A stretch of 64,000 nt of DNA, from the NCBI GenBank assembly GCA_038134525.1, contig JAYPVI010000003.1, positions 62,001 to 126,000 on the forward strand, given 5' to 3'. Shown piece by piece: positions 1 to 9,544 of this stretch. The stretch is from GCA-002727735 sp038134525 (lineage in GTDB: Bacteria; Bacteroidota; Bacteroidia; Flavobacteriales_D; Parvicellaceae). Every line of letters begins with the position of its first letter. The stretch's first letter is position 1. The position numbers and the translations under genes are program-made. The notes below the pieces were generated by a model that worked only from the letters and a program-made list of their open reading frames with translations, was not told the DNA's origin and ran no database searches.

Positions 1-188
1 AGTTTTCTTGGGAACTTGATGAAAATACTTTTGAATTTTATTTAAAGACCTCCATTAATGTGTTTGACTGGGGCGCACAAGCTGCATTAAATGCACTAAA
101 TGAAGTTTGCCTCGAGCAACACACCGGACCTGATGGAGTAAATAAACTCTGGCCAGATGTGGATATAACTGTTTTTGCCGCGCTATAA
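1..188 (+). CDS. C-terminal fragment of an unrecognised protein (5' end outside window)
   Basis: An open frame enters from the left edge (first full codon at base 3) and stops at TAA 186-188, giving about 61 residues that end in DVDITVFAAL. The residues are ordinary globular-protein composition, with several Trp and acidic residues and no repeat or membrane segment. I do not recognise the family from this tail. It converges on ribE: its stop codon lies just inside the end of the ribE frame, so the two 3' ends overlap by a few bases and no terminator can fit between them. It is a real coding end rather than a shadow because the frame is open to the window edge and stops exactly where ribE ends. 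Confidence 0.55.
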   Translation, partial: FSWELDENTFEFYLKTSINVFDWGAQAALNALNEVCLEQHTGPDGVNKLWPDVDITVFAAL

Positions 189-770
189 CTTTCCTGAACT
201 TTTTAAGATATATTTTCCCAATATATCGAACTCTATATTCACTAAGTCTCCTACAAGTATTTTATTGAAATTGGTATGTTTATAGGTGTAAGGGATAATG
301 GCAACTTCAATTTGTTGATTTAGTGTTTTTGTTACGGTTAAACTTACTCCATTGATACAGATTGATCCTTTATGAACCACTAGTTTGTCAACATCTTTAT
401 TTCCTTGAAAAAGGTATCTCCAACTGCCTTTTTCTTCAGTAACTTGAATGCATTCAGCTGTTGAATCAACATGACCTTGTACCATGTGACCGTCTAATCT
501 ATCTCCCACCTTCAGACATCTTTCTAAATTAACTATATCTCCTTTTATCAGGGTATTTAAATTGGTAATCGTTAGCGTCTCTGAAATAGCTGTTACTTTG
601 TGCCAATCTTGGTTTTGTTCAACAACTGTTAAACAAACTCCATTATGTGATATACTTTGGTCAATCTTTAATTCCTTAGAAATAACTGATCTAATCACAA
701 AATGAGTGTTTTGATTTTCTTTAATAACATCAATAACTTCACCTATTTCTTCAATAATTCCAGTAAACAT
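183..770 (-). CDS. ribE: Riboflavin synthase, alpha subunit
   Basis: This enzyme dismutates two molecules of 6,7-dimethyl-8-ribityllumazine into riboflavin and a pyrimidinedione, the last step of riboflavin synthesis in the cytoplasm. The 195-residue length is normal. The start MFTGIIEEIGEV is the family signature, and the two tandem lumazine-binding barrels are visible: the first with SHNGVCLTV (about residues 41-49), the second with the parallel motif CINGVSLTV (about 138-146) and MVQGHVD between them. Its ATG shares one base with the TAA of the upstream secreted-protein gene (TAATG on the minus strand), so translation is probably coupled. The pairing with a T9SS substrate looks accidental in function; in many relatives ribE sits near pdxA, which here lies divergently a gene away. 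Confidence 0.97.
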   Translation of the reverse strand: MFTGIIEEIGEVIDVIKENQNTHFVIRSVISKELKIDQSISHNGVCLTVVEQNQDWHKVTAISETLTITNLNTLIKGDIVNLERCLKVGDRLDGHMVQGHVDSTAECIQVTEEKGSWRYLFQGNKDVDKLVVHKGSICINGVSLTVTKTLNQQIEVAIIPYTYKHTNFNKILVGDLVNIEFDILGKYILKSSGKL

Positions 771-3466
771 TAATCTTGATTGTTAAAATCTCTTACTAAA
801 TGTGTAAATCCATTCAAATTTTTATTAACTATTCCTTGTAATCTCAATGTTTCTACAATACAAGTGTAATAATAAATTCCTGATGGCAATGGGAGTTGAC
901 TTCCTTGATGAACACCATCCCATTTAAAAGAAGGTGATTTAGTTTTAAATACTGGATCACCCCATCTGTTAAAAAGATGAAGGTCTATGCCGCTCACGTA
1001 TCTTATGGGAAATAATGCTTGGAAAGCATCATTGTTCCCGTCATTGTTCGGTGTAAAAATATTAGGCAAATCAAATAAAGGGCAATTGTCAAAGCAAATA
1101 GTATCACTAGGGTTGCTTTCATTACTGTATGGAACAGAATCAAGTGATGTAATGTAATAACAACCGGCTACCGAAACTTGACCATTATAAATATAGTGGT
1201 GCTGGTAATTTGTGTCAAAAATATTATTAAAGGTCTCTATTAATCGGAACGAACTATCTAAAAATGGTTGAAAATACAATTGATAAGATACCGCATCATC
1301 TGATCCAAAATTATTTGGATTAGTCCAACTAAACGTATTGAACCCTAATTCACAATTTTCTTGACTTTGATAGACTATATTTTCATTAATATTAATTATA
1401 GAACCACTATCTAAATTAGTTGATATGTCTGGTGGTAAAGGTGGTGTGAAATCAAAGGGGATGTCACAAACCCTCTGAGATAAATTAATTATAGGACTGG
1501 TTAACGAAGCGTAAGATGGTGAGCCTACACTTTGGATGAAATAACAATATTCCTTTTGATTAATAAGACCAGAATCTAAATAGTAGTTAGTTGAAGATGA
1601 GTCTAATAGAGTATAAGACCCGTTTATACTATCAGAACGATATATATGAAAATCAACATTATTCCAAGGAACGTCATAACTCCAAAAAAGTTCAATTTGA
1701 TTATCATTAGGTACAGTATAAAGGTGTACGCTACTGGCAGGTTCAGTTTGACCAAGTAATGTATCCATTCCATTTGCGTTATAATATATTTCAACGGTAT
1801 AAAGTCTGTTTGTATCGGTAGTATTCGTTATGAAATTATAAGAAGTGTCTAAGTTTTGTAATATGAATGATGAAGGGCTCTGGTAAATCAATTGACCTAA
1901 ATCATTTCTTATTCTATAATGATAGGGAGGCAAATAAACACTAGTGTCTAAATCAAATGGATGATACCAAACAATAGAATCAATACCAGTTGAGACTCCG
2001 GTTTTAACAACACTTACATTATTTATTATTGGTATCTCATTCTTTATAACAACACATACGGTATCTGTGGGGCAACTTTCAACCTGATCATAATCATACA
2101 TGGCTGAGACTACATAACAATACTTTTCATCTATGTTCAGATTATTGTTATCAATAAATACGGTGTCGTTGAGGTTTGAAGTTTGGTAAATTAAAGTCAT
2201 GCCTAAATTATTAGATATTCCAGTATTATCACAACAATTTGAAGATGGATTTACTGTACCTGTTTTTCGATAAATTCTATATCCTGTTACGTTATTACAA
2301 AATGGTTTATTCCATGTTAAGTTGACAGCGTTGCCAACAGCATTTATTATTAATCCCTCCAACTCAGGTGGTCTAACCTTAATATTAAATGATTTAAAAT
2401 CTGATAAAACAGGATTACCATTATCTGTTAACTGAATGTGGATAATATAAGGGGCTTGTCGTATGTGGTTACAAGTTGTTTTCCAGTTTACAACGCCATT
2501 TGCATATCCATTTCCATTTACAAAAGCAAAAGTTGCTGAATTGTTAGCTAAATTAAAAGGAAGGCCACTAGATGAAATAGATAAAAAATCTTGATTAGGG
2601 TCTGTTCCATTAATTACATAATTTAATGTATCATCAACTTTTACGCATTGATCGGGAATTGCTGCAATTGATGGTGGGTTATTTGGACATTGAGCTGTCA
2701 CCGTTAACTGAACATCACGAATAACTTCACCAATTTCAAACCCATTTCTCCATTCGGTAATTTTAATGGTAAAATTGTATTCTCCCTGCATTTGTGGGTT
2801 AGTCCAAGAGACAGTGCCTGATATTGGGTCTATTCCAAAAGAAGAACCTGCGTTTTGAGGGATTAAATTTGGAATTGTATATACTGTATTTGACAAGGGC
2901 ATTGCACCCTGGCCTAATGGATTCACCAAAGAGTACGATAATGAATCGCCATCAGGATCATAACCCATGGGATTATAAACATATGGTTTATTAACACATG
3001 CTATTTCTGGGCATGGACATTCATCAAATTGAATAGAACTGTTCGGTCCTAAAAAGGCTGAAATATTAATTACGCTTTTTAAGGCAAAAACAATTTGATC
3101 GCTTGAATTTATATTAATAATGCCTGCATTTCGATTAGGGTCTTCAACTGTTAGTGTGTGTATGCCAGGAGATGAAAAGGTGTGCATGCCCGTATATTCA
3201 TTTTCTTTATACTGCCCAGATAAAAGCTGTGATGTACGTTGGAAGGTGTCTGAAACGGCATAAGTAGTTCCTAGATCAAAGTCAATAATTAATTCTTCTC
3301 TATCTGGGTTTTGATTACTACCAAGACCGGGATCTGTACATGTTTTAATAGTAATTTTGTACGTTAATCCCCCTATGTGTTCGTATGTTATTTCTCCACC
3401 CCTGTTGTGTGACGCATGTAAAAACAAGGGAATAAATAGATTAATGAGAAATATTTTTTTAAACAT
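770..3466 (-). CDS. Large secreted protein with fibronectin-like domains and T9SS type B (CHU_C) sorting domain
   Basis: An 898-residue exported protein of unknown function. It opens with a signal peptide (MFKKIFLINLFIPLFLHA) followed by SHNRGGEITYEHIGG, an N-terminus that recurs in Bacteroidota proteins annotated as gliding-motility-associated. Residues of about 150-360 look like PKD/cadherin-type beta-sandwich repeats (NPMGYDPDGDSLSYSL, GTDPNQDFLSIS), and about 365-790 look like fibronectin type III modules (LTWNKPFCNNVTGYRIYRK, YCYVVSAMYDYD). The last 90 residues form the CHU_C/type B sorting domain: PNIFTPNNDGNND, LHLFNRWGDPVF, LPSGIYYYTCIVE. It should therefore cross the outer membrane through the type IX system and stay on the surface or be released. 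No PorP partner is adjacent, unlike the two later substrates. Its stop overlaps the ribE start by one base. Confidence 0.9.
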   Translation of the reverse strand: MFKKIFLINLFIPLFLHASHNRGGEITYEHIGGLTYKITIKTCTDPGLGSNQNPDREELIIDFDLGTTYAVSDTFQRTSQLLSGQYKENEYTGMHTFSSPGIHTLTVEDPNRNAGIININSSDQIVFALKSVINISAFLGPNSSIQFDECPCPEIACVNKPYVYNPMGYDPDGDSLSYSLVNPLGQGAMPLSNTVYTIPNLIPQNAGSSFGIDPISGTVSWTNPQMQGEYNFTIKITEWRNGFEIGEVIRDVQLTVTAQCPNNPPSIAAIPDQCVKVDDTLNYVINGTDPNQDFLSISSSGLPFNLANNSATFAFVNGNGYANGVVNWKTTCNHIRQAPYIIHIQLTDNGNPVLSDFKSFNIKVRPPELEGLIINAVGNAVNLTWNKPFCNNVTGYRIYRKTGTVNPSSNCCDNTGISNNLGMTLIYQTSNLNDTVFIDNNNLNIDEKYCYVVSAMYDYDQVESCPTDTVCVVIKNEIPIINNVSVVKTGVSTGIDSIVWYHPFDLDTSVYLPPYHYRIRNDLGQLIYQSPSSFILQNLDTSYNFITNTTDTNRLYTVEIYYNANGMDTLLGQTEPASSVHLYTVPNDNQIELFWSYDVPWNNVDFHIYRSDSINGSYTLLDSSSTNYYLDSGLINQKEYCYFIQSVGSPSYASLTSPIINLSQRVCDIPFDFTPPLPPDISTNLDSGSIININENIVYQSQENCELGFNTFSWTNPNNFGSDDAVSYQLYFQPFLDSSFRLIETFNNIFDTNYQHHYIYNGQVSVAGCYYITSLDSVPYSNESNPSDTICFDNCPLFDLPNIFTPNNDGNNDAFQALFPIRYVSGIDLHLFNRWGDPVFKTKSPSFKWDGVHQGSQLPLPSGIYYYTCIVETLRLQGIVNKNLNGFTHLVRDFNNQD

Positions 3467-3536
3467 TTGAATACAAAAATACTGAAATCAATATTAAAGA
3501 ACGTTTATGTATAGTTCATTATTTATAACAACACAA

Positions 3537-3544
3537 TATATTTG
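3537..3544 (+). promoter_or_regulatory. Candidate Bacteroidota -7 promoter element for pdxA
   Basis: TATATTTG matches the Bacteroidota consensus TAnnTTTG exactly and lies 16 bases before the preferred pdxA ATG, so transcription would begin around 3551. No clear TTG -33 element is present at the usual 19-21 base spacing (GTTC at 3514-3517 is the closest). The call is a motif match in an AT-rich background. Confidence 0.4.
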
Positions 3545-3560
3545 ATTCTTATTTGTGCAC

Positions 3561-4553
3561 ATGAAAAAACGTACAAGAATTGGAATCACCATAGGAGACC
3601 CCAATGGAATCGGGCCTGAAATTATTTTAAAGAGTTTTAAAGATGTGCGGTTATTTGAAGAGGTTACACCAGTAATATTTTCTTCTAAAAATACCATAGA
3701 TTATTATCTAGAACTATTAGGCTTTGATATTCTTGTTAATGAAATAAACAGCCTTAAAAAGTGTAAAGAAGGTCATTTTAATATTCATAGCTTACCTTTA
3801 GAACATAACGTTGAACCCGGTAAATTTTGTAGAATTGCAGGTGAAGTCTCTTATCAGTCATTGAAAATCGCTACCAACGAAATGGTAAATGGAGGGCTGG
3901 ATGCTATTATAACTGCTCCTATTAATAAAAGTAATATTCAGAATAATGAATTTAATTTTAAAGGACACACGGAATATTTCACTAGTCTTTCCAATACCAA
4001 TACCTCACTTATGCTGATGATTCATCATAATTTAAGAGTTGCTCTTGTTACCAATCATCTACCATTATCAGAAATTTCAGGATCTATCACAACAGAACTT
4101 ATTCTTAAAAAGGCTGAATTATTCCATCAAACATTAATAAAAGATTTTGGAATTATAAAACCGAAAATAGCCTTACTTGGGTTAAATCCACACTGCGGGG
4201 ATAATGGATTAATTGGCCAAGAAGAAAATGTCATTATTAATCCAGCAATAGCAATTCTTAAAAAAAATGGAATACTTATTTTTGGGCCTTTTCCAACTGA
4301 CGGTTTTTTTGCTAATAATGGGTATGCTGAATTTGATGGCATTTTGGCTATGTATCATGATCAAGGTTTAGCTCCTTTTAAAATTTTAAGTCAAAATCAA
4401 GGAGTGAATTTTACTGCTGGTCTACCTATTGTAAGAACTTCTCCTGACCATGGAACAGCATATGATATTGCTGGCAAAGGAACTGCTGACGAAACTTCAT
4501 TTAGAAACGCTATTTATTCTGCCATTGATATTAGCAGAAAAAGAGGGAACTAA
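3561..4553 (+). CDS. pdxA: 4-hydroxythreonine-4-phosphate dehydrogenase
   Basis: PdxA oxidises 4-phosphohydroxy-L-threonine to the aminoacetone-phosphate precursor of pyridoxal phosphate (DXP-dependent vitamin B6 pathway). The N-terminal ITIGDPNGIGPEI is diagnostic. The three metal-binding histidines are visible in GHTEYF, LNPHCGDNG and MYHDQGLAPFK (residues 138, 213 and 268 counted from an upstream in-frame GTG at 3555; subtract two for the ATG). Length (330 residues) is normal. I prefer ATG 3561 over GTG 3555 because a promoter-like TATATTTG ends at 3544 and the extra residues add nothing conserved. It is divergent from the secreted-protein/ribE pair and converges on the Ig-repeat gene with only nine bases between stop codons. 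Confidence 0.97.
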   Translation: MKKRTRIGITIGDPNGIGPEIILKSFKDVRLFEEVTPVIFSSKNTIDYYLELLGFDILVNEINSLKKCKEGHFNIHSLPLEHNVEPGKFCRIAGEVSYQSLKIATNEMVNGGLDAIITAPINKSNIQNNEFNFKGHTEYFTSLSNTNTSLMLMIHHNLRVALVTNHLPLSEISGSITTELILKKAELFHQTLIKDFGIIKPKIALLGLNPHCGDNGLIGQEENVIINPAIAILKKNGILIFGPFPTDGFFANNGYAEFDGILAMYHDQGLAPFKILSQNQGVNFTAGLPIVRTSPDHGTAYDIAGKGTADETSFRNAIYSAIDISRKRGN

Positions 4554-4562
4554 TCTTCACTT

Positions 4563-7500
4563 TTATCTACCACCACTCTTTTTTACATTAGATGTGTTTC
4601 TTGTAGATGTTTTTACCGATGTTGTTTTTTTAACAGACGTTGATCGTTTGCTTGACCTTAGAAGATCTGTAGAATTGTTATTTTTTCCTTCTTCCTTGTA
4701 GGTGTCAGAATTGTCATTTTCTTTATTATCTTCTTTAAAAATATTTATTGGTTTGAATTGGGTATTTGGTTCTTCTTCCTCCACGTCATTATCAGAGCTA
4801 GCGTTAGTTTTGTTAGCATTGTTAGAATCAGATGATTTTTGCTGATAAATCGGCTCCTGTTCCGTATCATCATCATAATGCTCATAATAGAAATAAATGT
4901 TTTTTGTAGTCGTTCCATAATTATTAGAAATGGTAAGCTCAAGTAAAACCATTTCATTTTTAGGTAGGTTTATTTTTCCCACTACAGTTCCGCTACTGCT
5001 ATTAAATTTTAAATTCGCCAAATCAGAAGGAGAAGTAGAATACTCAAAAACAGATGTATTATCGTAGTGATTTACATATCCATCAATAAACACTGTTGGA
5101 GTAGTTCTGTAAATAGGTCTTTTATTTGTTGAATATCCACCATATTTTCTGATATTAATAACTGGCTTATCTCCCTTTTTTACAATTTCTAACATTTTAC
5201 TCACACCTCCTGCTGAATTTGAAGCTTGAATTTCTAATTCATTTACGCCATTCTTGAGAGTAATATCCACCATTATCTTTTTATTTACATGATCAAAATA
5301 AAATGGTACTCCATTTCCATCTACTAATACGTTGATATCATTTTTATTTGAAACATTTTGAACGACACCTATTATTTTAGCCGTATTTAATGTAGTTTCA
5401 CTAAAACTATTTTTATGTGACGAAAGAATTATTTCAGGCTTGCTAATAACTTGTAAATACTCTAGTTGACCTGAGAAAATAACCTGATTACATCTATTGT
5501 TTGCTGTAATTTTGAAGTCATTAATTCCTGGTTTGCAATTCATTAATGTACTCACATCGCCTGTTTGAGCGTCAAAAGAAAACGACTGAGGCACTCCATT
5601 TAAAGTAATCTGTACTTGGTTTTTCAAAGAAACTTCTTTGATGTTAAAAGAAACTAATTGTTGCGCTGAGTTTATAATAGCTTTATTTCTTTTTAGCATT
5701 GGGCTCACCCAATTTAAAACTGGGTCTTGGCATGTAGATGTATTGCCAAAATTATAGGTTATAGTTTCGGTAACTACTCCACATGTATTAAACGCAACAA
5801 TTTCATATGTGTGTGTTCCCGGTTTTAAGTTAAACATGGATACAAAATCACCCGTATTTACATCGAAATTATAACCCTGAATATCCATACCATTTTCTTT
5901 AAATCGGATAGTTTGGGTATGTAATATTTTAGCCATAATTGAAACTTTGTTATTCGTTGTATTCACCGTATTTGTAGTTGGTGATATTAATTGAATAGCT
6001 GGATTATTACATTCCACTGGGGTATAGTGAATAGAAATTGTTTTTTGTGCCGTTCCTGTGCTGTTGTATGCTTGAATATTAAATGTATTTATTCCCGGTG
6101 ATAACTGAACTTGACATTGAAAGTTTTGAGACATTGGATTGAATAAAAACTGTCGAGAAGCGATATTATTTAAATATGCGGTTGCATTTTCATATTTATC
6201 AACATGTTTAATTGTTCCATTTATCGATAAGAGATTGTTTGATGTTGAAAAGGGGTTTTCTAGAGGATAAGTAATATCAATAATTGGAGGTGATAACAGT
6301 TGTGCTTGTTGAAACTCAATACTAGTAATATCTTGATCTGATCCGAAATTATTTTTTCCTTTAACTAATAAGTTGTTTTTTCCAGGGGATAAATTGAGAT
6401 TAACATCTAGTATTTTTGTCACAGGGTCAAATGAAAAATGAGTAATATTTTTATTATTTAATTTAACTACTATATCAGATTTATTGTTTACTCTTAGCAA
6501 CATCGCCTTAGCATTTATATTTTGATGTTGACTAATAAAGGGATCTGATGTTGGGTCTGTTATGTTTACATCTGGTGGAAGTTGGTTAGATCTATCTTCG
6601 TGAACAATAACTGCTCTATCATCATCTGATCCTATTTCATTCTCCACCTGTACATAAACATAATTTTCTCCATTATGTAGCAATGCTTTAAATTGAATTT
6701 CTCTAAGACTAGGGATAAAATCAAATGGAACTGACAAACTATTTACAGTTACTTTTTTTATCTGTTGAATAGTATTAATATTAGTTTGTGCCTTTACATT
6801 ATAAATCTGATCTTGTGTGAATAGGGTATCAAGATGAGGGGCGGTAAAATCAACTACAGGTGGAATTGGAACCTTGTACGTAATCTCAATTGAGGAGCTA
6901 TCTCTTCCGAAATCATTTTTCGCTTTAATTACAAACTTATTTAATCCTTCGTTTAATATCCTACGTGCTGAAAAGATCTTAGTTGATGGATTAAATAAAA
7001 AAGAATTGTTTGGTCTACCATTTATAAAAAATTCAATGTCTGATTTTTGACTAACATTTAATACGAATGAAGTAATATTTTGATCTTGATTTTGGGTTTC
7101 TGTTCTCGAATTAAAAGGATGTGTTATATCAATAACAGGTGGCGATCCAGTAATTCGTCTTTTATAAATGATGATGGTCTCATCTTGATCGGAGCCATAA
7201 TTATTAACAGCATTAATCTCAAACACATTGGCTCCTGGATGTAATTCAACGTTATACATTAAACGCCTTTGGTTTCCATCATACTGATAATCATCTCTAT
7301 TGATAAAAACACCGTTGTGATTGAGAGTTATTTGAGATTTATTATTGACATGATATATTCTGGCTTGCAAGTGAAATAAACTACCATGTACTTCTAAGTT
7401 TTGATGAGATGGGTTTACAATATTAACTGTTGGTGGTGTTCCGGAATTCGAATAAGAAATATCATCTGTGTTTTGATTTATTGTATTGACAGTTCCCGTA

Positions 7501-8396
7501 TTTGTGTTAGTAGATGATGGACATGAATTACAATTTACGGTTTCTTCTTCCTGTACAACATCTTCTTCAATATTTGATTGGTGCCCTCCTCTATTTCTAA
7601 GAATATCAAAATTAATTCTAAAGGCCGTGTAATGATATTTATCATTGGTGTTGTCATAATTAAACCCATTAATTTCTCTGCTCAAAGCATAAGTAATCTT
7701 ATGCTCTAGACCTACAGAAAATGAAGGGGTTATTTGATAACCTATGCCCAATCCTAAGGAAGGCATGAATTTCAGTTGATTTGTCATCAGAACCGTTTCA
7801 AACTCCATGTCACTTTCTCGTCTTATTTCTCTTGCTGATCTACGGTTATTATCGAGGCTCCAATTTGGATAGTTATATGGGATTTGACCATTTAAATAGT
7901 CCGCTTTCACCCGATAATCTACTACACCAAGACCTCCAAATCCATATAATAAAACCCCTGTTTGTTCTCTTAATTTATGTAGTGAAAGAACCCCTTCAAA
8001 TGTAAATTCGTTTAAATCCATTCTATAATTTCTAAAAACTTCGGCAGAAATGTAATTTTGAAAACTTGAGTTAATCGAATCAACTATACTAGTTTTTGTT
8101 GCCCAACCATAGTTAATTCCTCTCAAATACCTAAATCTTAAATCCAATGCGAAAAATCGATTATTCGGGAAATAGGCAATAGTCTTTCCAAATGTAAATC
8201 CACCACTTAATTGTGCAAAAGGCTGCGCATAATTGGTGTCATTATCTATCATGACCAATTCCTTCTCTTGCCAGGTTCCTCCTGTATTAAGTCCTATATT
8301 CCAACCTGTATCATCAATGTAGTTCACAAACTGTGAAAAAGTCGTACTTTGAATCAAAAGGCCTAAAAAAAATAAAATGTAACTTTTAATTTTCAT
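4563..8396 (-). CDS. Outer-membrane barrel-like protein with nine Ig-like repeats and a basic Ser/Thr-rich tail
   Basis: A 1277-residue protein I cannot assign to a named family. It starts with a signal peptide (MKIKSYILFFLGLLIQSTTFSQ). Residues of about 22-270 alternate hydrophobic/aromatic and polar residues with turns, as in porin-like outer-membrane barrels (GGFTFGKTIAYFPNNRFFALDL, then GIGYQITPSFSVGLEHKITYAL). A Cys/Asn/Thr-rich linker containing NCNSCPSS leads to nine repeats of about 95 residues (about 319-1170). Each begins PPVIDITHP-like and continues NKSDI..FING...F.F....K......L..G.N.F.I.A.N..GSD......Y, a beta-sandwich pattern. The final ~100 residues are low-complexity, acidic then strongly basic (KRSTSVKKTTSVKTSTRN). 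No T9SS sorting domain is seen, so the barrel rather than the C-terminus probably anchors it. Location and role are inferred. Confidence 0.8.
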   Translation of the reverse strand: MKIKSYILFFLGLLIQSTTFSQFVNYIDDTGWNIGLNTGGTWQEKELVMIDNDTNYAQPFAQLSGGFTFGKTIAYFPNNRFFALDLRFRYLRGINYGWATKTSIVDSINSSFQNYISAEVFRNYRMDLNEFTFEGVLSLHKLREQTGVLLYGFGGLGVVDYRVKADYLNGQIPYNYPNWSLDNNRRSAREIRRESDMEFETVLMTNQLKFMPSLGLGIGYQITPSFSVGLEHKITYALSREINGFNYDNTNDKYHYTAFRINFDILRNRGGHQSNIEEDVVQEEETVNCNSCPSSTNTNTGTVNTINQNTDDISYSNSGTPPTVNIVNPSHQNLEVHGSLFHLQARIYHVNNKSQITLNHNGVFINRDDYQYDGNQRRLMYNVELHPGANVFEINAVNNYGSDQDETIIIYKRRITGSPPVIDITHPFNSRTETQNQDQNITSFVLNVSQKSDIEFFINGRPNNSFLFNPSTKIFSARRILNEGLNKFVIKAKNDFGRDSSSIEITYKVPIPPVVDFTAPHLDTLFTQDQIYNVKAQTNINTIQQIKKVTVNSLSVPFDFIPSLREIQFKALLHNGENYVYVQVENEIGSDDDRAVIVHEDRSNQLPPDVNITDPTSDPFISQHQNINAKAMLLRVNNKSDIVVKLNNKNITHFSFDPVTKILDVNLNLSPGKNNLLVKGKNNFGSDQDITSIEFQQAQLLSPPIIDITYPLENPFSTSNNLLSINGTIKHVDKYENATAYLNNIASRQFLFNPMSQNFQCQVQLSPGINTFNIQAYNSTGTAQKTISIHYTPVECNNPAIQLISPTTNTVNTTNNKVSIMAKILHTQTIRFKENGMDIQGYNFDVNTGDFVSMFNLKPGTHTYEIVAFNTCGVVTETITYNFGNTSTCQDPVLNWVSPMLKRNKAIINSAQQLVSFNIKEVSLKNQVQITLNGVPQSFSFDAQTGDVSTLMNCKPGINDFKITANNRCNQVIFSGQLEYLQVISKPEIILSSHKNSFSETTLNTAKIIGVVQNVSNKNDINVLVDGNGVPFYFDHVNKKIMVDITLKNGVNELEIQASNSAGGVSKMLEIVKKGDKPVINIRKYGGYSTNKRPIYRTTPTVFIDGYVNHYDNTSVFEYSTSPSDLANLKFNSSSGTVVGKINLPKNEMVLLELTISNNYGTTTKNIYFYYEHYDDDTEQEPIYQQKSSDSNNANKTNASSDNDVEEEEPNTQFKPINIFKEDNKENDNSDTYKEEGKNNNSTDLLRSSKRSTSVKKTTSVKTSTRNTSNVKKSGGR

Positions 8397-8498
8397 GTTT
8401 TCATTTTATCAAAATATAACATATATCGTGCCAATGTATTTTTTCCTAGTTTAGTAGAAAGTATTAAAAAATTCATTTACAGAACATTTACTAAAATA

Positions 8499-9542
8499 AT
8501 GCATCCAAAACATTTCTTTCTCTTTTTAATCTTTGTTTTTGTACTTTTTTGTTCTGTATATGGGCAAAATCCATCCAATGATGATTGCAATAACCCTATT
8601 CCCTTGTGTTATAATGAATGGACTAAGGGTTCAAATTACAATGCAACTATTCAAAATTGCGATCTATGCAGTGATTGGGTTGACGAGAATGGATGTTTTG
8701 AACTCAATAATTCGATTTGGTTTAATTTCATTACCAATGAAAGAGGTGGTAGTGGAACAGTCAAGATAAAAAATATATATTGTAATGGTGATACGAATAA
8801 CATTTATTACAATAAACTAGAAGCGGTTATTATAAGTGCAGATACCAACTGTATTCATACTTCTTATCATTTTATTTCTGATTGTCTAAATGATGAAAAT
8901 GTGATTACATTTAATCTAATTAACCTGCTTCCTGATAAAGAATACCTGTTAGTTATTGATGGTGGAACAAATCCTAATGATAGTTCTGTTTTACCCGCAT
9001 TTTGTGAATTTGAAGTGGTTGCATACGGAAATGCGATAGATCCTTTAGTTGATGCGGGGCAAGATATTTTTACCGCTCCAAACACTGACACTCCACTTGC
9101 TGGATCAGGTAATGGTATACCTTCATGGCAACCCAACAATAACATCACTAATACAACCATTTTTAATCCTTTTGTTTTTCTAGATATTAGCACCCTCTTT
9201 GAATTAACAATTACCCAAGATATTGGGTGCACATACTCAGATCAGGTGATGGTCTATGTGCAAGAACCGCTAGGCATATATAATACTATTACACCAAATG
9301 GTGATGGGTTTAATGATAAATGGGAGATTCGTAAAATAGAAAGCTATCCGCTTTGTAAAGTAAGTATTTTTAGTCGCTGGGGGCAACGCTTGTATTACAA
9401 TATAGGTTATCCAGAAAACAAACAATGGGATGGTACTCACAATGGTAATGAACTTCCTTCTGGAGTTTATTACTATGTTATTGAAACAGGATCAAATATT
9501 GGAAATTCAACATATAGTGGATACATTAACTTAATACGTTAG
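8499..9542 (+). CDS. Secreted protein with T9SS type B (CHU_C) sorting domain, paired with PorP
   Basis: A 347-residue exported protein of unknown activity. The signal peptide (HFFLFLIFVFVLFCSVYG) is followed by QNPSNDDCNNPIPLCYNEW, an N-terminal pattern common in Bacteroidota surface proteins, and a Cys-rich beta-sandwich-like region including SIWFNFITNERGG. Residues of about 185-250 form a PKD-like spacer (VDAGQDIFTAP). The last ~85 residues are the type B sorting domain: YNTITPNGDGFNDKWEI, VSIFSRWGQRLYY, LPSGVYYYVIETG. Only two bases separate its stop from the ATG of the PorP/SprF gene, so the two are co-translated. This mirrors the giant adhesin plus PorP pair downstream and suggests a substrate-partner relationship. 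The N-terminal half could bind a ligand or sugar, but no motif identifies one. Confidence 0.9.
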   Translation: MHPKHFFLFLIFVFVLFCSVYGQNPSNDDCNNPIPLCYNEWTKGSNYNATIQNCDLCSDWVDENGCFELNNSIWFNFITNERGGSGTVKIKNIYCNGDTNNIYYNKLEAVIISADTNCIHTSYHFISDCLNDENVITFNLINLLPDKEYLLVIDGGTNPNDSSVLPAFCEFEVVAYGNAIDPLVDAGQDIFTAPNTDTPLAGSGNGIPSWQPNNNITNTTIFNPFVFLDISTLFELTITQDIGCTYSDQVMVYVQEPLGIYNTITPNGDGFNDKWEIRKIESYPLCKVSIFSRWGQRLYYNIGYPENKQWDGTHNGNELPSGVYYYVIETGSNIGNSTYSGYINLIR

Positions 9543-9544
9543 AA

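Noticed and set aside
4450..4701. Plus-strand frame of 83 codons across the pdxA end and Ig-repeat gene end
   Set aside because: It is a shadow made by the low-complexity tail of the minus-strand gene, with no motif of its own.
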